A stretch of DNA of 45,350 bases from Syntrophales bacterium (GTDB taxonomy: Bacteria > Desulfobacterota > Syntrophia > Syntrophales > UBA2210), in NCBI GenBank assembly GCA_023230565.1, contig JALNXD010000025.1:1-45350 (forward strand). Reading direction: 5' to 3'. The notes beneath the pieces are model-generated. The model ran no database searches. It saw only the letters and a program-made list of their open reading frames with translations, and was not told the DNA's origin. The position numbers and the translations under genes were made by a program. This document shows, piece by piece, positions 33,100 to 40,757 of the stretch (the first letter of the stretch is position 1; every line of letters starts with the position of its first letter).

Positions 33100-34629
33100 T
33101 TACCTCGAAATAGGGATGCTGGACAGAAGATATTTCAAATCTTTATCTTCAAAGGATATTGAAAGCCCGACAAAAGGTGATTCATTGCCTTCGCTGCTGA
33201 TAAAATCATCCCATCCTGCAGTCAGAGAGACATGCCTGAAAAGCCGGTAATCGGCATAAAATTTCAAATGGGCATTCCGGTCTTTATCAAAATCAAAAGC
33301 CTCAAAAGTGATCTTCAGTGTATCATTGAGGGCAAAATAATCAACGCCTACTCCTCCGGTGGATTCGAAGAACCCGCCTCGCATCGCAATATCCCTGAAG
33401 CGCTTGCCGATCTGAGCATCGATCAGAAGTTCTCCTTTATCGTATTCTTCAAATTTTACGGTCTGGCCATCGGCAATTCTTTCTGTAACTGTTCTCCTTC
33501 CTCTGGGATCAGCTACCGCACCCAAAACATAAAAAACATCCTCCCGAGGCTGAATTCTTACATTAACATAGCTTTTTGCATTACTTTCAGACATCAGGTA
33601 TTCGCCACGATACGAAAAAAAGGTTCGAAACGAATCAGCGCGGGATATATAGCGCTCGATTCCGCTCATGCTTCTGTCGATGCTCTTTAGGCCCGCATTG
33701 AGGCTTTCGACAGTTTCTTCATCGTTTACCAGTTTTCCTATTGTCCCTTCTCCGGCATCTATTTTTTCAGTTATGTTTTGAAGCGAAACAGCAGTCCTGT
33801 TGAGAGTTTCAAAGAGATCATCCTTTGCTACGAGTTTGCCTATCGTACCTTCACCCTGGCTCACCTTCTCGGTAATCTTGTTCAATGATGCGAGAGTTTT
33901 ATTAAGATTATCGAAAATTTCCCGGTTTTCAACCAGTTGCCCTATTGTCCCTTGCCCCTTGTTTATTTTATCGGTGATTTCGTGTAACGAGGCAAAAGTC
34001 TTCTGCATAGATCCGGACGCCCGATTCAAGTTGGTTACCAGTAAGTTTATTTTTTCATTATTTTGAGTTACTACCCGGTTGAGATTTTCACTCAGCTCTT
34101 TCGTGTTTGAGACAATAGCTTTCAAATTCGTCTGGCCTTCCTCGCCTCCCACAACATCTTTCAAGGTTGCCGTAACAGCCATTATATCAGATGTAATGCT
34201 TCCGAGTTCCCGGAGAAGCCTATCAAGGTCAGCCTGCTGCTCGACCCGGGTGATTTCACCTCCCGGTCTCATATATCCCACCTCTTCCGTTCCCGGAGCA
34301 ATTTCGATATATTTATCACCAAGAATCCCGTGAGTTTTAATTGATGCCTGTACATCTTTTTCTAACTCGACGTCAGGATGAATCCTGAGCGTCACCTGCG
34401 CCCTTCCGTTTTTCAGGCTTATCTCTTCTATTCTCCCAACCTCTACGCCGGCAATGCGAACGGACGCGTCTTTTTCGAGACCGGCCACATTGTCGAATGC
34501 AGCCGTGACAAGGTATCCTTTTTTATGACCGAAACCGTACTCACCAACGCGAAAGGACATATAGGCAAGGACTGCCAGTGCGACCAGCACGAAAAGCCCG
34601 ACCTTCGCTTCAGTACTTATTGAACGCAT
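33100..34629 (-). CDS. mlaD: MlaD-like MCE protein with helical repeats and C-terminal barrel-like region
   Basis: This 509-residue protein is much longer than E. coli MlaD (about 180). It has an N-terminal membrane anchor (10-26), an MCE domain (about 38-112) with FDNVAGLEKDASVRIAGVEVG and GILGDKYIEI, and a long helical tract. In the tract GQGTIGQLV (225), GEGTIGKLV (259) and GEGTIGKLV (293) recur with an exact period of 34 residues. Residues about 335-495 alternate polar and hydrophobic positions in short strands rich in aromatic and Gly residues (YVNVRIQ, VFYVLGAV, LLIDAQIG, HLKFYADYRL, VSLTAGW, FVGLSISFE), which looks like an outer-membrane beta barrel. It would bind lipid for the MlaEF ABC transporter. 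GGAG lies 7 nt before the ATG. Confidence 0.9.
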   Translation of the reverse strand: MRSISTEAKVGLFVLVALAVLAYMSFRVGEYGFGHKKGYLVTAAFDNVAGLEKDASVRIAGVEVGRIEEISLKNGRAQVTLRIHPDVELEKDVQASIKTHGILGDKYIEIAPGTEEVGYMRPGGEITRVEQQADLDRLLRELGSITSDIMAVTATLKDVVGGEEGQTNLKAIVSNTKELSENLNRVVTQNNEKINLLVTNLNRASGSMQKTFASLHEITDKINKGQGTIGQLVENREIFDNLNKTLASLNKITEKVSQGEGTIGKLVAKDDLFETLNRTAVSLQNITEKIDAGEGTIGKLVNDEETVESLNAGLKSIDRSMSGIERYISRADSFRTFFSYRGEYLMSESNAKSYVNVRIQPREDVFYVLGAVADPRGRRTVTERIADGQTVKFEEYDKGELLIDAQIGKRFRDIAMRGGFFESTGGVGVDYFALNDTLKITFEAFDFDKDRNAHLKFYADYRLFRHVSLTAGWDDFISSEGNESPFVGLSISFEDKDLKYLLSSIPISR

Positions 34630-34726
34630 CCACTTTCTCCCGTATTGTTAAGAAAAATCAAAAATCAAGGACTTGCAAAGAAACACTTAATCTGCAGCCT
34701 GTCGTGCATCCCACATAATCAAATCT

Positions 34727-35473
34727 TCACATAACACTGATTGGTCCTTCGAGACTCCCCTTCAGAAATTGTTTCACCACATCATTGTCTGACTGCTTCA
34801 ATTCATCAGGCGTTCCCTCGGCGATAATCTTCCCTTCGTAGAGCATTGCAATACGGTGAGCCACTGTAAAAATCGACTTCAAATCGTGACTGATCACTAC
34901 GCAGGTCAGGTTGAAATTTCGCTGCGTATCCGAAATCAGTCTGTCGATGGCTTCAGACATCACCGGATCAAGGCCCGTGGTAGGTTCATCGAAAAGAACA
35001 ATCTCAGGCTGCATCACCAGGGCTCTCGCCAAACCAACCCTTTTTTTCATCCCTCCGGACAGTTCCGAAGGCATCTTTTCTTCAACTCCCGAAAGACCTA
35101 CATCATAGAGACGATCCCTCACTATCCGCCTTATTTCGCTGTCTTTCTTCTTTGTATGCTCCCGAAGGGGAAAGGCCACGTTCTCCAGCACATTCATGGA
35201 ATCGAAAAGAGCCGCCTCCTGAAAAAGCATTCCGAATTTTTTCCGTTCTTCATTGAGATCCCTGTCGTTCATTCTTGTGATATCTTTACCGCACACGACC
35301 ACACTTCCACTATCGGGCCGGAGAAGACCTATCATATGTTTGAGAAGAACGCTTTTACCTCCTCCGCTTCGTCCGATGATCATTGTTGTCATTCCCCCTC
35401 TGATCGTCAGATTCAGGCCATCCAGAACTTTCTGTTTCCCGAATGATTTATGTAAATCAAAAAGTTCTATCAT
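34727..35473 (-). CDS. mlaF: MlaF-like ABC transporter ATPase
   Basis: This 248-residue ATPase powers phospholipid movement by an MCE transporter at the inner membrane. Walker A is GRSGGGKS (about 34-41), the signature is LSGGMKKR, Walker B is IVLFDEPTTGLDP and the switch His is in VVISHD. Its sequence is of the Mla/Mce type rather than a general importer. It begins 17 bp after mlaE and precedes mlaD by 97 bp. Homologues of mlaB, mlaC and mlaA are absent here. Confidence 0.95.
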   Translation of the reverse strand: MIELFDLHKSFGKQKVLDGLNLTIRGGMTTMIIGRSGGGKSVLLKHMIGLLRPDSGSVVVCGKDITRMNDRDLNEERKKFGMLFQEAALFDSMNVLENVAFPLREHTKKKDSEIRRIVRDRLYDVGLSGVEEKMPSELSGGMKKRVGLARALVMQPEIVLFDEPTTGLDPVMSEAIDRLISDTQRNFNLTCVVISHDLKSIFTVAHRIAMLYEGKIIAEGTPDELKQSDNDVVKQFLKGSLEGPISVM

Positions 35474-35490
35474 AAGTATCCCTGTATATT

Positions 35491-36273
35491 TCAGAACATA
35501 AGTGCCGTCAAAAAATAATCGCAGATTAATATGGTGATCGCCGAAATCACCACAGCCTCGGTCGTCGCTTTCCCGACCCCTTCAGCCCCGCCTGTTGTTT
35601 TAAAACCTTTGTAGCACCCTATGAATGAAAGAATCAGGCCGAAAACAGCCGCTTTGACAAGACCGTTGTAAATATCGCCGAGGTCGACAAATTTTGTCAT
35701 ATTCCTGATAAACATCCCTTTATTAATATCAAGAAGGCCAACACCTACGAAATATGAACCGAATATCCCCACAAAATCGGACACAATCGTAAGCGCGGGA
35801 AGCATTATAACCCCTGCAATGACTCTTGGAACTATCAGGTGTTTCACAGGGTTTGACGCCATCACGTAAAGCGCGTCGATCTGTTCGGTGACTTTCATTG
35901 TTCCGAGTTCGGCCGCCATTGCAGAACCCGCTCTCGCCGTTACCATCAGAGAGGTCAACACAGGCCCCAGTTCGCGGGTCATGGCCAATGCGACCGTAGA
36001 ACCGACAAGGCTTTCTGCGCTGAACATTTTGAAGCCGTGATATCCTTGCAGAGCGGATACCATGCCGGTGAAAAGACCTGTCAGTATCACAACGAATAAA
36101 GATTTGACGCCGACGAACTCCATTTGCTTCATGATCTGGCGAATCTTAAAAGGGGGGCTCACCGCCCAGCGTGCTATCGAAACAAAAAGAAACAGCATGC
36201 CTCCCAATTCTTCCAGTACATGTATAACGGAGCGTCCTGTTCGATCGAGAACAGCAAAAATTGACCCTATCAT
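35491..36273 (-). CDS. mlaE: MlaE-like ABC transporter permease
   Basis: This 260-residue inner-membrane permease of the MlaE family has the expected amphipathic N-terminus and about five transmembrane segments. LTGLFTGMVSALQGYHGFKMF, ELGPVLTSLMVTARAGSAMAAELGTMKVTEQIDAL and VIAGVIMLPALTIVSD are the conserved blocks. It forms the core with MlaF and the MCE protein. It follows the first Ddl gene by 35 bp, so the lipid transporter genes appear to be transcribed together with the cell-wall precursor genes. Confidence 0.95.
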   Translation of the reverse strand: MIGSIFAVLDRTGRSVIHVLEELGGMLFLFVSIARWAVSPPFKIRQIMKQMEFVGVKSLFVVILTGLFTGMVSALQGYHGFKMFSAESLVGSTVALAMTRELGPVLTSLMVTARAGSAMAAELGTMKVTEQIDALYVMASNPVKHLIVPRVIAGVIMLPALTIVSDFVGIFGSYFVGVGLLDINKGMFIRNMTKFVDLGDIYNGLVKAAVFGLILSFIGCYKGFKTTGGAEGVGKATTEAVVISAITILICDYFLTALMF

Positions 36274-36308
36274 TCGATGACTCTATTGTTATTCCTGTAA
36301 AGATTTAA

Positions 36309-37397
36309 CTACAGCGGTCCCTTCTTCGTTCTGTGCGCCTCGAAGGAATACCGAATGATCCGGTCCATCAATTCTGATTGATTGATACCGGAGGCGGCCG
36401 CCTGATGAAAGAGCACTGTCGATGGCGTCATGCCCGGAAGACTGTTTGGTTCCAGCACGACGATCCTTCCGCCGTCGGCTGCAAACATGTCGATTCGGGC
36501 ATAAACCTTAAGCCCCAGGGTCTTGAACGTACGAATCGCCGTATCCTGAATCGCGGCAAGCGTCTCGCCGGGCAGGCGAGCGGGAGTTTTGTTTTCTCCC
36601 TGCCCGTAAAGGAACTTATCCTCCAGAGAAAGCACTTCAGCAGTGGGAATGGTTTCCGAAGGCGTGAGGGCCATCGGGTCCTCGTTACCTATCACACCGC
36701 AGGTTACCTCCATGCCATGTAAAAATTCTTCCACCAGCACCTCGTTATCCCATAATAAGGCCTTTTCGAGAGCAAGGGGAATACCCTCCGGTGAAACCAC
36801 TTTGGCAACAGCGGTGCTGCACCCCTCACGCGACGGTTTAACCACACAGGGATACCCCGGTTCAGCCTCTATTCTCCTCATGCAATCGGGGGAATCGTGT
36901 TCCCACGCATATGCATCTATCAACACTGTCTTCGGAACATCGATTCCCGCACACGCGAGAATCTTTCTAGAAACATCTTTCTTCATGCCCACTGCCGATG
37001 CCAATACTCCCGAACCGACATAGGGAATCCGCAAAAGCTCAAGCAATCCTTGGAAACAGCCGTCTTCCCCATACTTTCCATGAAGAGCGATATATATAAT
37101 ATCAACTTCGTTTTTCAGATTCTCGTACGGAATAATCATGGCTTCGTGTTCAAGATCTGCTTTAATATCTGCAGTGGAATTTCTCATGACAAGCTTGAGA
37201 GGAATCCGCCATATCTGACTACTCTCATCCATAAAAAGAGGGATCGGTTCATACCATTTCTTTGGCAGTTTACTAAAGATATTACGGCCGCTTTCGAGAG
37301 AAATCTCCTTCTCGGAAGAGACCCCTCCCATAACGATTCCCACCCTCGTAATGGAAGGACTGGTTGTATCCCTTTCTTGCTCGCAATATGTATCCAA
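36309..37397 (-). CDS. D-Ala-D-X ligase family protein (Ddl1), with altered triad
   Basis: This 362-residue ATP-grasp ligase is one of two tandem Ddl paralogues. MGGVSSEKEISLESG holds the first triad residue Glu29, KPSREGCS the ATP-binding Lys187, and RIDMF...LEPNSLPGMTPS the metal residues Asp303, Glu316 and Asn318. Two positions that E. coli DdlB uses in its Glu15-Ser150-Tyr216 triad differ: Cys193 replaces Ser150 and Phe262 replaces Tyr216 (KF for KY), at the correct 40-residue distance from the RID motif. Phe at this site is what D-Ala-D-lactate ligases of lactic acid bacteria carry. Substrate 2 may not be D-alanine. The start is TTG with AAAGGA 6 nt upstream. It ends 35 bp before mlaE. 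Confidence 0.85.
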   Translation of the reverse strand: MDTYCEQERDTTSPSITRVGIVMGGVSSEKEISLESGRNIFSKLPKKWYEPIPLFMDESSQIWRIPLKLVMRNSTADIKADLEHEAMIIPYENLKNEVDIIYIALHGKYGEDGCFQGLLELLRIPYVGSGVLASAVGMKKDVSRKILACAGIDVPKTVLIDAYAWEHDSPDCMRRIEAEPGYPCVVKPSREGCSTAVAKVVSPEGIPLALEKALLWDNEVLVEEFLHGMEVTCGVIGNEDPMALTPSETIPTAEVLSLEDKFLYGQGENKTPARLPGETLAAIQDTAIRTFKTLGLKVYARIDMFAADGGRIVVLEPNSLPGMTPSTVLFHQAAASGINQSELMDRIIRYSFEAHRTKKGPL

Positions 37398-37524
37398 TTG
37401 ATTTCCTTTATTAATATCTTATTGACTGTGTGCGACCCATCTTATGCATTTTTTATGAAAAAAGTAAACCTAAGAAATGAAATCGTGCGTGTGAGTCATT
37501 CCTGCGGTTTCACAGACACCGTCG

Positions 37525-38580
37525 CTAAAGGGGGCCCTTTTTTCTGCTGTGGACCCTGAGGGAAATCTCTATCAGTTCCGTCAGAATCATTGAAGGGGCC
37601 ATTCCTCTTTCCGCTGCCTGCTCGAAAAAAAAGGAGGAAGGAGCCATACCCGATGATGAATTAGGGTCGGTTATGACCACTGATCCGTCGGTAAGCACGA
37701 AACCGTCAATACGCCCGTAGGATCTGAATTCCAGGGCCTTAAATGTTTTAATTACTTCTTTTTCTATTATTTTTACAATGTCGGGTCGGATATTTTTAGG
37801 CGGCGTGAACTTTCTGCATTTGCCCGGCATATATTTGTCATCGTAGCCGTAAAAACAATTCTGGGGACGAATTTCCGTCACGGCCAACGGATAAGGTCCG
37901 CATTCGCCTTCAAATACGATAGAAGAAAATTCCACTCCTTCCAGGAATTCCTCTATAAGAACCGTTGTATCCCAGACCAGGCCGGCTTCTATGCCCGCGG
38001 CAAGTTCTCCGGGATTTTTTACAATAGTTACGCCAAAACTTGATCCTTCCCGGGTAGGTTTTGTGACCATGGGGAAATTGAATGCCGAACATACTGCTTT
38101 TTCGACTTCTTCCCTTCCGCTCTTCCAGACCGCACACTCTATCACCATACTCCGGGGCGTCCGTATTCCCGATGCCTCCAGCACCTTTTGCTGCACTGCC
38201 TTATCCATTCCCAGGGCTGACGCCAGCACGCCGGGACCCGTATAGGGAATACCAAGCAGCTCCATGAGGCCCTGAATGCAGCCATCGTCACCATATTTCC
38301 CGTGCAGGGCAAGAAAGGCGAAATCAATCGTGTGCGGTAATTCCTCATAGCCGATCCTCCGGGCCTCCGGCTCGAGCCTCTCCGAAATATCAATGGTCGT
38401 GTTCTGTGAAATCAGCTGCCATGGCAGTATCCACAATCCACCTCTGGAATCCATAAAAACGGCAACGGGATTGAAACGATCCCGATCAAGATTATCATGC
38501 ACATTTCTGCCGCTATTAAGCGAAACTTCCTTCTCCGAAGACATTCCGCCGAAGATGACACCTACCTTTAACCTCTCCAT
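37525..38580 (-). CDS. ddl: D-Ala-D-Ala ligase family protein (Ddl2), with altered metal site
   Basis: This 351-residue ATP-grasp ligase precedes Ddl1 by 127 bp and shares its architecture and even the closing KKGPL. The Glu-Ser-Tyr triad is intact: Glu16 in SSEKEVS, Ser180 in REGSSFG, Tyr250 in DDKYMPG. In the C-terminal metal site the usual Glu is Asp305 (TDPNS) and the PGMT turn is SGMA. The enzyme should make D-Ala-D-Ala if the Asp can hold magnesium, but changed kinetics are plausible. GGAAGG lies 8 nt before the ATG. The two paralogues are well diverged, so this is an old duplication rather than an assembly artefact. Confidence 0.87.
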   Translation of the reverse strand: MERLKVGVIFGGMSSEKEVSLNSGRNVHDNLDRDRFNPVAVFMDSRGGLWILPWQLISQNTTIDISERLEPEARRIGYEELPHTIDFAFLALHGKYGDDGCIQGLMELLGIPYTGPGVLASALGMDKAVQQKVLEASGIRTPRSMVIECAVWKSGREEVEKAVCSAFNFPMVTKPTREGSSFGVTIVKNPGELAAGIEAGLVWDTTVLIEEFLEGVEFSSIVFEGECGPYPLAVTEIRPQNCFYGYDDKYMPGKCRKFTPPKNIRPDIVKIIEKEVIKTFKALEFRSYGRIDGFVLTDGSVVITDPNSSSGMAPSSFFFEQAAERGMAPSMILTELIEISLRVHSRKKGPL

Positions 38581-38721
38581 TATCGAAACCCTTCCAGCCG
38601 TATAAAAGTTCCATGTTCAATGTGATGCTTTCGTAAAAGCTCCTCGTACCGATCAAGCCGGCGATATAAACGAAAGTAAGTGAACTGACGCAATACTCCT
38701 GAATTTTGAAACTGCGATTTC

Positions 38722-40677
38722 CTATAATTCCCAGCTAAATGCCACACCACTGTTGGGAAAGACCCAGTTTTCATCGTTCAGTTTCAGCGTGATTGATTCC
38801 CCCGGCCGTGAAATGACCTCGGGGTATGTGTGTTTTCCTGCAAAGAAACTTGCCTCTCTTACGTTTTTCAGCGGGACACCGGCGTAATCAAAGCGAATCT
38901 CCAGCCCTCGGGTGGGATAGACGAGATATACTGCAAAAGTATTGCTGACCATATATTTTTTTGTGACGATTTCTATTTCTACTTTCACTTCTTGACCGAT
39001 TTTATCCTTGAGATCCTCTCCACCGCACCAGATTTCATAACCCCGTTTCGTTGTATCCCTCGAGATTATAGATACTTTGCGATTATCGATCCTGACGCTT
39101 TCCACCATAAAGTCCTGCTCCCGGAAAAGTTCCGATCGTCCCGGCAAAAGCCATCGATACTCACATCGCTCCTCTTCGAACAGAGCCGACAGCTGCTCGT
39201 TATTAAGGGCACACCCTATCAAGAACACACCATTTCTCAAAATTTTTGTATATTCGACATGCGTGGAAACCCTGAAATAATCGCCTATCCATTCATCGAC
39301 CCGCCGCTCGCACTCGGAAAAATTCCGCACCTTGATACAGTATTTAAATCCCTTCCGCAGCTCAAGCCGCCTGTTTTCTCTGCCGAACAGGGTTTCAAAC
39401 ATTTCATAGTAGATGGCATCCCCCACCTCGGCACTCGATGCCCTCGCCTGGAAACAGCTTCGAATAATGTTGTCGATTCTGGCAATCGACCTTTCCTCAT
39501 GAGGAAAAAATACCCTCCGCAGCATAGGTTCAACCGCATCAGGTTCTCCTTTATTCACGAACACCCGTGGCGCTCTCTTTCCCACTACGCAAAGCACTTC
39601 ATAACTTATGGTACCCGCTTTCCCTGCAATCTCGTCGGCCGAGAGATACTCGCTGCCCTGACGCCCCATCAGGACTACTTCATCACCGACCGCGCATTCG
39701 GGAATATCCGTTACGTCCAGAGTGCACATATCCATCGAAACCCGCCCTACAACAGGCACCCGCTTCCCTTTGACCAGCGCCTCCCCTTTATTGGACAATA
39801 TGAATCCGAATCCATCGCCATAGCCGACGGGGATAGTAGCTATCATGGTCGGTTTTTCCGTCCTGTAGCTCCTTCCGTAGCCAATGCTGCAGCCCGCGGG
39901 AAATTCCTTGAGAAGAACCACGGTCGTCTTGAAACTCATAACAGGCGCCAAATCCGCCTTTTTTTCCGTCAACGGAGACGGATGTATGCCGTAGGTCATT
40001 ATGCCGGGCCGTACCAGATCAAAATTGAAATCAGGGAAGTTTAAAATACCGCCGCTGTTGGCAAAATGTTTCAAAGGTATTTCAATATTTTTTTTCTTTA
40101 ATGAATCCAGAATCAGATTGAAAAGATGCCACTGGTGCCGATTGTAGTCATCATCACCCCATTCGCTTAGCGACAAATGTGAAAATACCCCCGCCACCTT
40201 GAGATTGCGCAGGCCGGCAATTGTTTCGATCATGCATAAGGCTTCATGATGCAGGGTGCCGCCTCGTCCCATACCGGTATCGACTTCTATGTGAACCGGA
40301 ACTATTGTACCCTCTTCAGCCGCCCGCCTGTTAAGTTCACAGGCAAAATGAAGATCCGAAACGGAAGGGATCAAGTTGTATTTAATGATCTCTTCTACTT
40401 CTGAAATGGTTGCAGGGCTGAGGATAATAACAGGCGCATCGATACCGCTTATCCGCAACTGAATCCCTTCATCCGCATTTGCCACGCCGAGACAGAAAAC
40501 TCCGTTTTTCAGCGCCGCCCTGGATATTTCGATCGCTCCATGGCCATATGCATCAGCCTTTACAACCTGCATCACTTTCACACCCGGAGTGATAAGCCGC
40601 CTTATCTCATTCCAGTTATGGCGGAAACAATCAAGATCTATCTCCACCCAGCTTCTGTATTTTCGCGTATCAGCCAT
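38722..40677 (-). CDS. alr: Alanine racemase with a ~275-residue C-terminal extension
   Basis: This 651-residue protein is far longer than usual alanine racemases (about 360-390). Residues 1-374 are a complete racemase: the PLP lysine is Lys40 in VKADAYGHG, the second base Tyr267 is in SIGYGRSY, and ANSGGIL, VRPGIMTYGIHP and GRVSMDMCTLDVTDIP are intact. It would supply D-alanine for the adjacent ligases. Residues 375-651 are not part of the family: an alpha-rich region with many charged residues (about 380-470) is followed by a strand-rich region ending NSGVAFSWEL. I recognise no domain there. The ATG at 40677 is preferred over a GTG at 40689; both lack a good ribosome-binding site. A TATAAT lies just upstream on the minus strand. 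Confidence 0.9.
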   Translation of the reverse strand: MADTRKYRSWVEIDLDCFRHNWNEIRRLITPGVKVMQVVKADAYGHGAIEISRAALKNGVFCLGVANADEGIQLRISGIDAPVIILSPATISEVEEIIKYNLIPSVSDLHFACELNRRAAEEGTIVPVHIEVDTGMGRGGTLHHEALCMIETIAGLRNLKVAGVFSHLSLSEWGDDDYNRHQWHLFNLILDSLKKKNIEIPLKHFANSGGILNFPDFNFDLVRPGIMTYGIHPSPLTEKKADLAPVMSFKTTVVLLKEFPAGCSIGYGRSYRTEKPTMIATIPVGYGDGFGFILSNKGEALVKGKRVPVVGRVSMDMCTLDVTDIPECAVGDEVVLMGRQGSEYLSADEIAGKAGTISYEVLCVVGKRAPRVFVNKGEPDAVEPMLRRVFFPHEERSIARIDNIIRSCFQARASSAEVGDAIYYEMFETLFGRENRRLELRKGFKYCIKVRNFSECERRVDEWIGDYFRVSTHVEYTKILRNGVFLIGCALNNEQLSALFEEERCEYRWLLPGRSELFREQDFMVESVRIDNRKVSIISRDTTKRGYEIWCGGEDLKDKIGQEVKVEIEIVTKKYMVSNTFAVYLVYPTRGLEIRFDYAGVPLKNVREASFFAGKHTYPEVISRPGESITLKLNDENWVFPNSGVAFSWEL

Positions 40678-40757
40678 CCCGATGCCCACTGTAAATTATA
40701 AACCAGTTTTTACGTACCACGGGGCTTATTAACAGCAAATCGCCATCAAATAAAGTT

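Noticed and set aside
33850..34060. The 34-residue repeats of the MCE protein as a CRISPR-like or DNA satellite repeat
   Set aside because: The repeat is clear at protein level but the DNA copies are diverged and lie inside an uninterrupted coding frame.
36897..37559. 220-codon plus-strand frame across the ddl1/ddl2 gap
   Set aside because: It is antisense to ddl1 for most of its length and has no motif or ribosome-binding site.
36309..38580. Tandem ddl genes as an assembly duplication
   Set aside because: The two proteins differ at most positions and at key residues, so they are ancient paralogues.
38830..40044. Open frame of about 400 codons on the plus strand opposite alr
   Set aside because: It is fully antisense to a complete, family-matched alanine racemase frame, has no ribosome-binding site and no recognisable motif; it arises from the codon use of alr.
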